From Sphingobacterium olei (lineage in GTDB: Bacteria; Bacteroidota; Bacteroidia; Sphingobacteriales; Sphingobacteriaceae), in NCBI RefSeq assembly GCF_005048855.1, contig NZ_SUME01000011.1, positions 62,001 through 126,000 on the forward strand: DNA of 64,000 nt. The letters run 5' to 3'. The notes beneath the pieces were generated by a model that did no database searches, was not told the DNA's origin, and worked only from the letters and a program-made list of their open reading frames with translations. Of this stretch, positions 43,600-51,352 are shown piece by piece; position 1 is the stretch's first letter, and each line of letters opens with the position of its first letter. A program made the translations under genes and the position numbers.

Positions 43600-44316
43600 T
43601 TAATATCCTTTTATCGGTTTTGCACCAACGGGAATTATTGACGCTACAAATTTCTTCGTAGATTTCCACAATTTTGCTTCAATACGTTTTAAGAGTGATT
43701 GCTTTTTGGCGATACGATCCAAACGTTCCTTTGCTTCCGCTTTACGTTGAATTTTTTCTTTGAGTTCTTTTTCTTTTTCTACCGGATCCCATAGCATCGC
43801 CGTACACATGCAGTTCTTACGGTCTTTACTCATCAGGATATCGTAATTAATACAGCTCTTGCAACCTTTCCAAAATTCTTCATCCTGTGTCAGTTCAGAA
43901 TAGGTAACGGGCTCATAGCCTAGGTCGGAATTTATTTTCATAACCGCCAATCCCGTAGTCAGACCAAATATCTTGGAGTTGGGGTATTTCTCGCGAGAAA
44001 GATCGAACACACGTTTTTTAATTGCTTTTGCTAATCCGACCTTCCGAAAAGCCGGGTTGACAATTAATCCGGAATTAGCAACATAATCGCCATGTCCCCA
44101 TGTTTCAATATAGCAAAATCCCGCCCAAGTACCGTCCTTGTGCAACGCAATAACAGCCTTTCCTTCATCCATTTTCTTGGCTACGTACTCAGGCTTACGA
44201 CGGGCGATACCTGTTCCACGAGCTTTCGCGGATTCAAACATTTCCTCACATATTTGCTCAGCGTAATGCAGATGGGCAGATGTAGCGGGAGTAATTAAAA
44301 AATCTGAAATTGTCAT
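43600..44316 (-). CDS. GNAT-family acyltransferase of the arginine operon
   Basis: 238 residues. The GNAT core is residues about 10-140, with the acyl-CoA loop 'GLIVNPAFRKVGLAKAIKKRVF' (83-104). A cysteine group follows: Cys152, Cys155, Cys169 and Cys171 ('GCKSCI', 'NCMCTA'), which could hold zinc. The C-terminal 60 residues are Lys/Glu-rich and basic. It is the first gene of the argG-argC operon. From memory, GNAT genes in this position in Bacteroides and Echinicola were linked by genetics to the N-acylglutamate synthase step, so this is the best candidate for that missing enzyme here. Not proven by sequence alone. Confidence 0.8.
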   Translation of the reverse strand: MTISDFLITPATSAHLHYAEQICEEMFESAKARGTGIARRKPEYVAKKMDEGKAVIALHKDGTWAGFCYIETWGHGDYVANSGLIVNPAFRKVGLAKAIKKRVFDLSREKYPNSKIFGLTTGLAVMKINSDLGYEPVTYSELTQDEEFWKGCKSCINYDILMSKDRKNCMCTAMLWDPVEKEKELKEKIQRKAEAKERLDRIAKKQSLLKRIEAKLWKSTKKFVASIIPVGAKPIKGY

Positions 44317-44599
44317 CTAAGATGTCGACCTAAAAATTAATGCACTTTAGTGCTTTATGATATAAACTAAATTTGAAAAGAATCACCGAGCCGGATGATC
44401 TTAAAAAAATGGAATTAGCCTGCCTCCGCATCAAGCTCGAGGCAGAATAGGTCGTCGAAATCGCAAAATTGGACAGTTCAATGTATATATTTCGGCCATA
44501 TAAGAGCCAACAAACTTTCTCGAAGTTTGTTTTAGCCATCCCATATTTGCCTTACTACAATACATTTAAACGATTGTTCTTTCTTTAAATCTGACAGCG
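44317..44599 (-). promoter_or_regulatory. Long structured leader of the arginine operon
   Basis: About 283 bases between a TAnnTTTG box and the GNAT start. It contains several inverted repeats: AACAAACTT/AAGTTTGTT at 44509-44531, TGCCTC/GAGGCA at 44421-44444, and GCACT/AGTGC at 44342-44353. A 69-codon frame from 44539 to 44330 runs through it on the minus strand and could be a leader peptide, but it is not arginine-rich. No known riboswitch was recognised. Confidence 0.5.
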
Positions 44600-44607
44600 C
44601 AAAAGTA
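44600..44607 (-). promoter_or_regulatory. Candidate -7 box of the arginine operon
   Basis: TACTTTTG on the minus strand fits TAnnTTTG. A TTG lies 23 bases upstream, longer than the ideal spacing. It is the nearest good box to the GNAT gene. Confidence 0.5.
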
Positions 44608-44792
44608 AAAAATTATTTTTTTCTTTTATGCAATCTTTCTGTAGTTTTTTTGAATATTAATCAATTATATAAAATATATTTCAATAAACTATCAATTTGA
44701 CCTCAGTTCTGTTAAAACGTTTAAAATTTCCCGAAGTTGTCAGTTATTTGTCATTCAACAAAAAGACTTTTTAGATTGTATAATAAATAGCC

Positions 44793-44800
44793 TAATTTTG
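44793..44800 (+). promoter_or_regulatory. Candidate -7 box of the small membrane-protein gene
   Basis: TAATTTTG at 44793-44800, 20 bases before the ATG, with TTTA in place of TTTG 19 bases upstream (44770-44773). The leader would be about 13 bases. Confidence 0.5.
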
Positions 44801-44819
44801 AGGATTAAATTACATTATA

Positions 44820-45062
44820 ATGGTTGGACCAAGTATTATCTTCTATATCATCTTTGCAGTTCCCTATATCTTCGTCATGTACTGGCTTGTAAAACAAGAT
44901 AAAAAAAAATATGCTTGGGGATTAGCAGTTGTGACGATTATTGCGCTCTTAGCAATCTATGTATCACAAGTAGCAAGCAGAAATGCCATCGAAAATTACA
45001 AACAACATCAAATAGACTCTCGCAAAATCGAGCAGGAACAATCACAAGATTCCCTAAAATAG
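44820..45062 (+). CDS. Small membrane protein of unknown function
   Basis: 80 residues. Two hydrophobic helices, 'IIFYIIFAVPYIFVMYWLV' (about 7-25) and 'YAWGLAVVTIIALLAIYVS' (about 32-50), are followed by a Gln/Glu/Lys-rich polar tail likely in the cytoplasm or periplasm. No recognised domain. A promoter box upstream and a strong terminator downstream support it as a separate gene. Confidence 0.65.
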   Translation: MVGPSIIFYIIFAVPYIFVMYWLVKQDKKKYAWGLAVVTIIALLAIYVSQVASRNAIENYKQHQIDSRKIEQEQSQDSLK

Positions 45063-45097
45063 AAGAGGTGCGTATCGTATAACGCACCTCTTCTATT
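45058..45097. terminator. Bidirectional terminator
   Basis: Perfect 16-base arms (AATAGAAGAGGTGCGT and complement) with an 8-base loop. It lies between two convergent genes and begins inside the stop codon of the small membrane-protein gene. Confidence 0.85.
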
Positions 45098-45118
45098 TTA
45101 ATTCTTAGATCACTCTAA

Positions 45119-47275
45119 TTAGTCATCAATACCCTCGAGTTTAAGAAAAAAAGCATACTCTAACGCTTGATCTTTTAGGTAATCAAAGCGCCCCGAAGCA
45201 CCTCCGTGGCCAAAATCCATGTCGGTTTTCAACAATATTACCTGATCGCCGGTTTTAGTTGCCCGTAATTTTGCCACCCATTTGGCAGGTTCGAAATATT
45301 GCACCTGACTGTCGTGTAAGCCAGTTGTCACGAGTAGGTTCGGGTAGTCTTTAGCTTCAATATTCTCATACGGAGAATAGGACTTCATATATTCATAAGC
45401 TTCTTTATTATTCGGGTTCCCCCATTCATCGTATTCATTCGTAGTAAGGGGGATGCTTTCATCTAACATCGTATTTACAACATCTACAAAGGGAACCGCA
45501 GCTATTACACCATTCCACAGATCAGGAGCCATATTAATCACGGCACCCATCAGCAATCCGCCGGCACTTCCGCCCTCAGCATACAAGTGTCCTTTTGATG
45601 TATATTTTTGTGCAATCAGATATTCCCCACAATCGATGAAATCTGTAAACGTATTGATTTTCTTCATCATCTTTCCATCTTCGTACCATTGGCGCCCCAT
45701 TTCCTCTCCACCACGTATATGCGCTATGGCAAAAATAAATCCGCGATCAAGCAAAGACAACCGGCTGGAACTAAAGGTGGCGTCCATTGATGCTCCATAC
45801 GATCCATACGCATACAGGTACAAGGGAGCAGAACCGTCTTTCTTTGTTCCTTGTTTATACACCAACGAAATAGGTACTTTTATTCCATCCTTTGCTGTAG
45901 CAAACAAGCGCTCGGTAACATATTGTTCAGCATTATATCCCCCCAACACTTCCTGTTGTTTCAATAAAGTTTTCTCCCTGCTCTCCATATTATAATCGTA
46001 TGTAGAGGAAGGCGTAACCAATGAGGTATAGCCATAACGCACCACCTCCGAATCATATTCTTCATTTGTACTGGAGAATACTTTGTAGGCAGGTTCACCC
46101 ATCTCGAGATAGTGCTCTGAATGATTGCTTAGATTGCGAATAGCCAGATTAGTCAACCCATTTTTACGTTCCGATATAACGAGATGATTCTTAAATTCTT
46201 CAATTCCCTCAACCAATACATCCGGTCGATGGGGAATGAATTCAGTCCAATTTTCTTTTCCCGTTTTATCTAAAGGACATTGCATTACTTTAAAGTTGGT
46301 AGCTTCATCATTTGTCAAAATCAAGAAACGATCTGCCAAAGGAATTACGGAATACAGCACTTCTTTCATCCGTGGCTGAAAAACCCTAAATTTTCCATTC
46401 GGGTCATTGGCATCTAAATAAAAGACTTCTGAGCTTAGGGTAGCACCCGAATAGATTAAGATATATTGGGCATTTTTCGACTTTCCTACTCCTATATAAT
46501 TGGTATTATCTTTCTCCTCATATACGGTTACATCCTGCTTGCTATCTGTCCCCAGAGTATGTCTTTTTATTTTTTCAGAAAGAAGTGTAACTGGGTTTTT
46601 AGACGTATAGAATATCGTTTTATTGTCCGCTGCCCACGTTGCACCTCCTGAAGTCCGGTCAATTTTATCCGCATATACTTCTCCTGTTTCCAGATTTTTA
46701 ATATAAAGCGTGTACTCCCTTCTTGAAACTGTATCGATTCCATAAGCCAATAATTTGTTATCCGGACTTACAGACGACCCGCCTACGGCAAAATAGGGGT
46801 ATCCTTTGGCCATTTCGTCGACATCCAACAGCACTTCTTCTTTTGCATCCAAACTTCCCTTTTTACGGCATAGCTTATAATATTGCTTCCCTTCATCCGT
46901 ACGTCGGTAATAATAATACCCATTTTTAAGATACGGAACAGATTCATCCTTTTCTTTGATACGGGATTTCATTTCATCGAACAACTTGGCCTGCAGGCTT
47001 TCCGTACTCTTCATCATTTCATACGTATAGACATTTTCCGCCTCCAGGTATTTTACCACGTGTGTAGAATCTGGACCTTTTTTGAAATAATCGTTCAGCC
47101 AATAATAATTATCCACTACCGTATCGCTGTGTATAATACGACTAAACGGTTTAATGGCAGCTACAGGAATTTCTGCTTCGGGCCAAGTGACAGTGGATCG
47201 TTTCGGTTGTTGCGAACAGGAGGTTAAAATAGCACCAATTAGAATCATATAATTAACTTTTGTTATTTCCATCAT
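45119..47275 (-). CDS. ptrB: Prolyl oligopeptidase-family (S9A, oligopeptidase B-like) lipoprotein
   Basis: 718 residues. A lipoprotein signal ends in 'LTSC', so unlike the cytoplasmic Escherichia coli PtrB this protein is probably membrane-anchored in the periplasm. Residues about 40-430 are a seven-blade propeller-like domain; residues about 440-718 are an alpha/beta hydrolase with catalytic Ser570 in 'GGSAGGLLMG', Asp655 in 'LHDSQV' and His690 in 'FGHGGASGR'. Oligopeptidase B cuts after basic residues in small peptides; this specificity is family-based. It is divergent from the subtilase gene, about 125 bases apart. Confidence 0.93.
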   Translation of the reverse strand: MMEITKVNYMILIGAILTSCSQQPKRSTVTWPEAEIPVAAIKPFSRIIHSDTVVDNYYWLNDYFKKGPDSTHVVKYLEAENVYTYEMMKSTESLQAKLFDEMKSRIKEKDESVPYLKNGYYYYRRTDEGKQYYKLCRKKGSLDAKEEVLLDVDEMAKGYPYFAVGGSSVSPDNKLLAYGIDTVSRREYTLYIKNLETGEVYADKIDRTSGGATWAADNKTIFYTSKNPVTLLSEKIKRHTLGTDSKQDVTVYEEKDNTNYIGVGKSKNAQYILIYSGATLSSEVFYLDANDPNGKFRVFQPRMKEVLYSVIPLADRFLILTNDEATNFKVMQCPLDKTGKENWTEFIPHRPDVLVEGIEEFKNHLVISERKNGLTNLAIRNLSNHSEHYLEMGEPAYKVFSSTNEEYDSEVVRYGYTSLVTPSSTYDYNMESREKTLLKQQEVLGGYNAEQYVTERLFATAKDGIKVPISLVYKQGTKKDGSAPLYLYAYGSYGASMDATFSSSRLSLLDRGFIFAIAHIRGGEEMGRQWYEDGKMMKKINTFTDFIDCGEYLIAQKYTSKGHLYAEGGSAGGLLMGAVINMAPDLWNGVIAAVPFVDVVNTMLDESIPLTTNEYDEWGNPNNKEAYEYMKSYSPYENIEAKDYPNLLVTTGLHDSQVQYFEPAKWVAKLRATKTGDQVILLKTDMDFGHGGASGRFDYLKDQALEYAFFLKLEGIDD

Positions 47276-47361
47276 GTTATGAAGGGTTTGTATAGCGTAA
47301 AGTTATGTAAAAAGTATATGACTTTTTGCCTTTTTTAACAAGCTGGTGCAATTAATAGCAC

Positions 47362-47369
47362 TATATTTG
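47362..47369 (+). promoter_or_regulatory. Candidate -7 box of the subtilase gene
   Basis: TATATTTG at 47362-47369, 33 bases before the ATG. No clear TTTG is found 19 bases upstream. Confidence 0.45.
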
Positions 47370-47401
47370 TCTTATAAAGACAATAACAAAAACTACAAAA
47401 T

Positions 47402-49027
47402 ATGCTTAAAAAAAAATATTTAGTTGCCTTACTGGGCATCGGTATATTACCTTTCATGGGTTTTGCCCAAGACAAAAAAGATACACCTCCCGCGAACTGG
47501 TTTAATTTGGATTACAAAGCGGATGGTATTATGGGTATTAGTACCGAAAAAGCCTATGAACTATTGAAAGGAAAAAAGCCTACTCCAGTAGTTGTGGCAG
47601 TGATAGATGGCGGCGTAGATGTGGAACACGAAGATTTAAAAGATGTATTGTGGATCAATGAAAAGGATTCAAATAACGATGGAAAAGATGATGATGGGAA
47701 TGGTTATATAGATGACAAATATGGTTGGAATTTTATTGGGGGAGCCAACGGCGAAAATGTAAACCACGACAATCTCGAAGTGACGCGATTAGTTGCAAAA
47801 TACGAACCAAAATATATCTCTGTCCTACCCTCTACCCCACTTTCTGAATCCGAACGTAGAGAATTTGTAGCGTATCAAAAAATGATTGCGGATTATACCA
47901 CGAAAATGGACGAAGCACAATTTGGAGAAACCAACTACGGCCGACTAAAACAGGAGTTAGACAATATTGTATCTGCTATTGGAAAAGATCCAAAGGATGT
48001 TACCAAAGCCGATTTCGATGCATTTAATGCGGTATCTGACCGCCAGAAAATGGCCGTACGCATTGCAAAAAAAGAATTGGAAAAAAACTCGTTCGAGAAA
48101 TTTTATGCGGATATCAAAGATGCAGATACGTATTTTGGAGATCAAGTAAAATATCATTTAAATAAAGATTTTGATCCACGCCCCATCGTAGGCGATAATT
48201 ACGAAGATGCAACAGAGCAGTTTTACGGCAACAATGATGTAAAAGGCCCTGACGCAGATCACGGTACACACGTGGCAGGTATCATTGGCGCAAAACGGGA
48301 TAACGGAAAAGGGATAAATGGTGTTGCAGATCAAGTGAAAATAATGGCTATTCGCGTAGTTCCGAATGGAGATGAGCGAGATAAAGATGTAGCAAATGGG
48401 ATTCGATATGCAGTAGATAATGGCGCCAAAATCATTAACATGAGCTTTGGTAAAGGCTATGCCTACAATAAAAAAGTAGTAGATGAAGCTATTAAATATG
48501 CTGTGGAGAAAGATGTTTTGCTTGTACATGCAGCAGGAAATGATGGCAAGAACATTGATGTATCCAAAAATTATCCGACCAAATACTTCACAGACAGCTT
48601 GGGTGCTATCGCAGGAGAAGCTGCTTCCTGGATTACGGTAGGCGCAACATCATGGAAATTAGATGGAGATTTATTAGCAGAATTTTCAAATTACGGATAC
48701 AAAACGGTAGATGTATTTGCACCGGGGGTAGCTATCCATTCAACCATGCCAGACTCTAAATACAAAGATCAGCAAGGAACTAGTATGGCTGCGCCGGTCG
48801 TATCAGGGTTAGCCGCTCTGCTGAGAGCTTATTACCCGCAACTTACCGCACAGGAAACAAAAGATATCATCCTAAAATCAGTAACTAAAGTAGATCAAAA
48901 AGTAAAAATAAATCAAAATGGGTCATCTAAAAAAGTTTATTTGGATGAGATCAGCACAGGAGGTGGAATCGTAAACGCTTATAACGCTATCGTAGAGGCA
49001 AATAAATATATCTCAGATAAAAAGTAA
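47402..49027 (+). CDS. Secreted subtilisin-like (S8) serine peptidase
   Basis: 541 residues. A signal peptide ends near 'FAQ' (residue 23). The catalytic triad is Asp69 in 'VAVIDGGVDVEHEDL', His287 in 'DHGTHVAGIIG' and Ser461 in 'GTSMAAPVVSGLAA'. Between Asp69 and His287 there are about 215 residues, while subtilisin has about 30; the extra part (about 125-275) is Lys/Glu/Asp-rich and likely helical. No propeptide is obvious. The C-terminus is short, with no sorting domain of the type IX system visible. Confidence 0.93.
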   Translation: MLKKKYLVALLGIGILPFMGFAQDKKDTPPANWFNLDYKADGIMGISTEKAYELLKGKKPTPVVVAVIDGGVDVEHEDLKDVLWINEKDSNNDGKDDDGNGYIDDKYGWNFIGGANGENVNHDNLEVTRLVAKYEPKYISVLPSTPLSESERREFVAYQKMIADYTTKMDEAQFGETNYGRLKQELDNIVSAIGKDPKDVTKADFDAFNAVSDRQKMAVRIAKKELEKNSFEKFYADIKDADTYFGDQVKYHLNKDFDPRPIVGDNYEDATEQFYGNNDVKGPDADHGTHVAGIIGAKRDNGKGINGVADQVKIMAIRVVPNGDERDKDVANGIRYAVDNGAKIINMSFGKGYAYNKKVVDEAIKYAVEKDVLLVHAAGNDGKNIDVSKNYPTKYFTDSLGAIAGEAASWITVGATSWKLDGDLLAEFSNYGYKTVDVFAPGVAIHSTMPDSKYKDQQGTSMAAPVVSGLAALLRAYYPQLTAQETKDIILKSVTKVDQKVKINQNGSSKKVYLDEISTGGGIVNAYNAIVEANKYISDKK

Positions 49028-49095
49028 AAAAATGTTAAATCTTCTATAATATAAATTCTTAACTTGCGTTATGTAAGTGTATTGTAATTAATAAG

Positions 49096-49281
49096 ATGCG
49101 TATGGTAGAAAATTTTACAAAAAATGAAAGTCTAACTTACGAAGGGACAGAGGAGTATAACAAAATTGAGACGGAAGAGCAATTTGAAGAAAAGCTAAAA
49201 GCAACTATCAAAAAATTTACTAAAGCTCCAAGTGATCATATCATTGAAAAAATACTCAATTACTCCAAATCACTTAAGTAA
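49096..49281 (+). CDS. Small acidic protein of unknown function
   Basis: 61 residues, highly charged, with no signal or membrane segment ('ESLTYEGTEEYNKIETEEQFEEKLKATIKKF' and similar helical text split over the gene). An ATG at 49102 is an equally good start. It sits in the gap between the subtilase gene and a terminator, so it may be real, but the family is unknown. Confidence 0.5.
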   Translation: MRMVENFTKNESLTYEGTEEYNKIETEEQFEEKLKATIKKFTKAPSDHIIEKILNYSKSLK

Positions 49282-49287
49282 GTAATA

Positions 49288-49326
49288 ACAAAAGCTACTC
49301 AATCATAGAGTGGCTTTTGTCTTTTT
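49288..49326 (+). terminator. Terminator before nth
   Basis: Inverted repeat of 13 pairs (ACAAAAGCTACTC against GAGTGGCTTTTGT, one G-T pair), loop of 7 bases, followed by five T. Confidence 0.8.
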
Positions 49327-49340
49327 ACTATCTTTGTAAC

Positions 49341-50018
49341 ATGTTAAAGAAAGAACGGTATAAAGAATTTGTAGACTATTTTTCCACTCATAATCCAGAT
49401 GCACAGACAGAACTGAACTATAGCAATCCCTATGAGCTTCTTGTGGCCGTCATTCTTTCTGCACAATGCACGGATAAACGTATTAACCAGGTAACACCTA
49501 TGCTATTCGAACGATTCCCGAATGTAGAATCTCTTGCAGCAAGTAATCCAGAGGAAGTATTTACATTTATCCGCTCAGTAAGTTATCCGAATAATAAGGC
49601 GAAACACCTTGTAGGCATGGCTCAAAAGCTGCTCTCCGAATTTAGCGGTGAGGTTCCTGAAAAAATAGAAGATTTAATAAAATTGCCTGGCGTTGGGCGC
49701 AAAACGGCAAACGTCATATCTTCTGTGGTTTTCCACCAACCTGCGATGGCGGTAGATACGCACGTATTTAGAGTGAGTAATCGACTAGGTTTGACCAGCA
49801 ACGCGACTACCCCGTTAGCTGTAGAAAAACAGTTAGTAAAATATTTACCAAAAGATACAATTGCTATTGCACATCATTGGTTAATTCTCCACGGACGCTA
49901 TACATGTCTCGCACGTAGACCCAAATGTGAGGAATGTGCCATCACCTACATGTGCAGGTATTTCGAAAAGACACACAAAACCCTGTCAATAAATATTTCC
50001 ACTAATAAAGATACTTAA
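49341..50018 (+). CDS. nth: Endonuclease III
   Basis: 225 residues from the ATG at 49341 ('MLKKERYKEF'), the usual Nth start; an upstream frame is disfavoured. It removes oxidised pyrimidines from DNA and cuts abasic sites. Helix-hairpin-helix 'LPGVGRKTANVI' (about 113-124) is followed by catalytic Asp in 'AVDTHVFRVSNRLG', and the C-terminal [4Fe-4S] loop has the spacing C-x6-C-x2-C-x5-C ('CLARRPKCEECAITYMC'). A TATCTTTG box only a few bases upstream may produce a leaderless message. Confidence 0.97.
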   Translation: MLKKERYKEFVDYFSTHNPDAQTELNYSNPYELLVAVILSAQCTDKRINQVTPMLFERFPNVESLAASNPEEVFTFIRSVSYPNNKAKHLVGMAQKLLSEFSGEVPEKIEDLIKLPGVGRKTANVISSVVFHQPAMAVDTHVFRVSNRLGLTSNATTPLAVEKQLVKYLPKDTIAIAHHWLILHGRYTCLARRPKCEECAITYMCRYFEKTHKTLSINISTNKDT

Positions 50019-50202
50019 CAGCAATATTGTTACAGCTGAAGAACTAGACATTCTTGACATGAAGGATACTGAAAATCGATATTCCTAGAAACTGATTAAG
50101 CTTCTGTAAAAAGGAATAAACTTTTCAACAAATCGTTTAACTATATGAATTAGATCCTATCTTTATTACACGAAAGAATAGACTAATTTTTTTAGTATTT
50201 TA

Positions 50203-50234
50203 TTTGGTAATACAATTTTAATATACTATTTTTG
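50203..50234 (+). promoter_or_regulatory. Promoter of recA
   Basis: TTTG at 50203-50206, 20 bases, TATTTTTG at 50227-50234: near-ideal Bacteroidota promoter about 20 bases before the recA ATG. I see no LexA-type operator that I can identify; LexA sites in this phylum are not well enough known to me to rule one out. Confidence 0.8.
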
Positions 50235-50253
50235 ATTTATATATACTAACAAT

Positions 50254-51279
50254 ATGAGTAAAGAAGACAAACTAAAAGCACTACAGCTTACATTAGATAA
50301 ACTAGACAAAACGTATGGTAAGGGTGCCATAATGAAATTAGGGGATTCGGCTGTAGAACCTATCGAATCTATTTCTACCGGTTCACTGGGATTAGACATT
50401 GCTTTAGGAATTGGAGGTGTTCCAAAAGGACGAGTGATCGAAATATATGGCCCCGAATCTTCTGGTAAAACGACCTTAGCCACTCACATTGTTGCTGAAG
50501 CCCAAAAAAAAGGTGGTATAGCAGCAATAATTGATGCTGAACATGCTTTTGACAAGTACTATGCCCAAAAATTAGGGGTAGATATTGAAAATCTTTTGAT
50601 CTCTCAACCGGATAATGGTGAGCAAGGATTAGAGATTGCAGACAATCTGATTCGATCAGGAGCAATTGACGTTATCGTAATCGACTCTGTCGCAGCTTTA
50701 GTTCCTAAAGGTGAAATTGAAGGCGAAATGGGCGATTCAAAAATGGGCCTTCAAGCACGTTTAATGTCACAAGCATTACGTAAGTTAACCGGAACTATTT
50801 CCAAAACAAACTGTTGTTGTATCTTCATTAACCAATTACGTGAAAAAATCGGTGTAATGTTTGGTAATCCTGAAACTACGACAGGCGGTAACGCTTTAAA
50901 ATTCTACGCCTCAGTACGCTTGGATATTCGTCGTACTTCACAAATCAAAGATGCAGACGAGGTATCAGGAAATCGCGTAAAAGTAAAAATTGTAAAAAAT
51001 AAAGTAGCACCTCCTTTTCGTATAGCTGAATTTGACATCATGTTCGGAGAAGGTATTTCTAAAGTTGGCGAAATCATAGATTTGGGAGTAGAATATGGCA
51101 TCGTCAAAAAATCAGGGTCATGGTTTAGCTATGGTGACACAAAACTAGGTCAGGGGCGTGATTCGGTGAAATCTTTATTATTAGACAACCCAGATCTTAG
51201 CGATGAAATAGAAGCTAAAATCAGAGCAGAAGTTAGTGGGGTCAATTTAGATCAATCTGCTTTAAGTAAAGAGGATTAA
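50254..51279 (+). CDS. recA: Recombinase A
   Basis: 341 residues, normal length. Walker A 'GPESSGKT' (66-73), Walker B 'DVIVIDSVAALVPKGEIEGE', loop L2 'INQLREKIGVMFGNPETTTGG' and the C-terminal acidic tail are all present. It pairs homologous DNA, drives recombinational repair and, in other bacteria, helps LexA to self-cleave. Single-gene unit with its own promoter and a long terminator shared with convergent pruA. Confidence 0.98.
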   Translation: MSKEDKLKALQLTLDKLDKTYGKGAIMKLGDSAVEPIESISTGSLGLDIALGIGGVPKGRVIEIYGPESSGKTTLATHIVAEAQKKGGIAAIIDAEHAFDKYYAQKLGVDIENLLISQPDNGEQGLEIADNLIRSGAIDVIVIDSVAALVPKGEIEGEMGDSKMGLQARLMSQALRKLTGTISKTNCCCIFINQLREKIGVMFGNPETTTGGNALKFYASVRLDIRRTSQIKDADEVSGNRVKVKIVKNKVAPPFRIAEFDIMFGEGISKVGEIIDLGVEYGIVKKSGSWFSYGDTKLGQGRDSVKSLLLDNPDLSDEIEAKIRAEVSGVNLDQSALSKED

Positions 51280-51290
51280 ACCTTCATTCA

Positions 51291-51349
51291 AGTATAAATA
51301 AAAAAGCGACCAGTGCATGCAGTGCAGTGGTCGCTTTTTTATTTATACT
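51291..51349. terminator. Bidirectional terminator of recA and pruA
   Basis: Perfect 22-base arms that begin AGTATAAATAAAAAAGCG, around a 15-base loop. Convergent with pruA, whose stop lies 4 bases further on. Confidence 0.9.
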
Positions 51350-51352
51350 ATT

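Noticed and set aside
44330..44539. A 69-codon minus-strand frame in the arginine leader
   Set aside because: It may be a leader peptide, but it lacks a run of arginine codons and a conserved family, so it is listed only as part of the leader region and not as a gene.
45453..45995. A 180-codon plus-strand frame within the oligopeptidase gene
   Set aside because: It lies wholly inside a gene with an intact catalytic triad on the other strand, and its residue use is Pro/Ser/Thr-rich without motifs.
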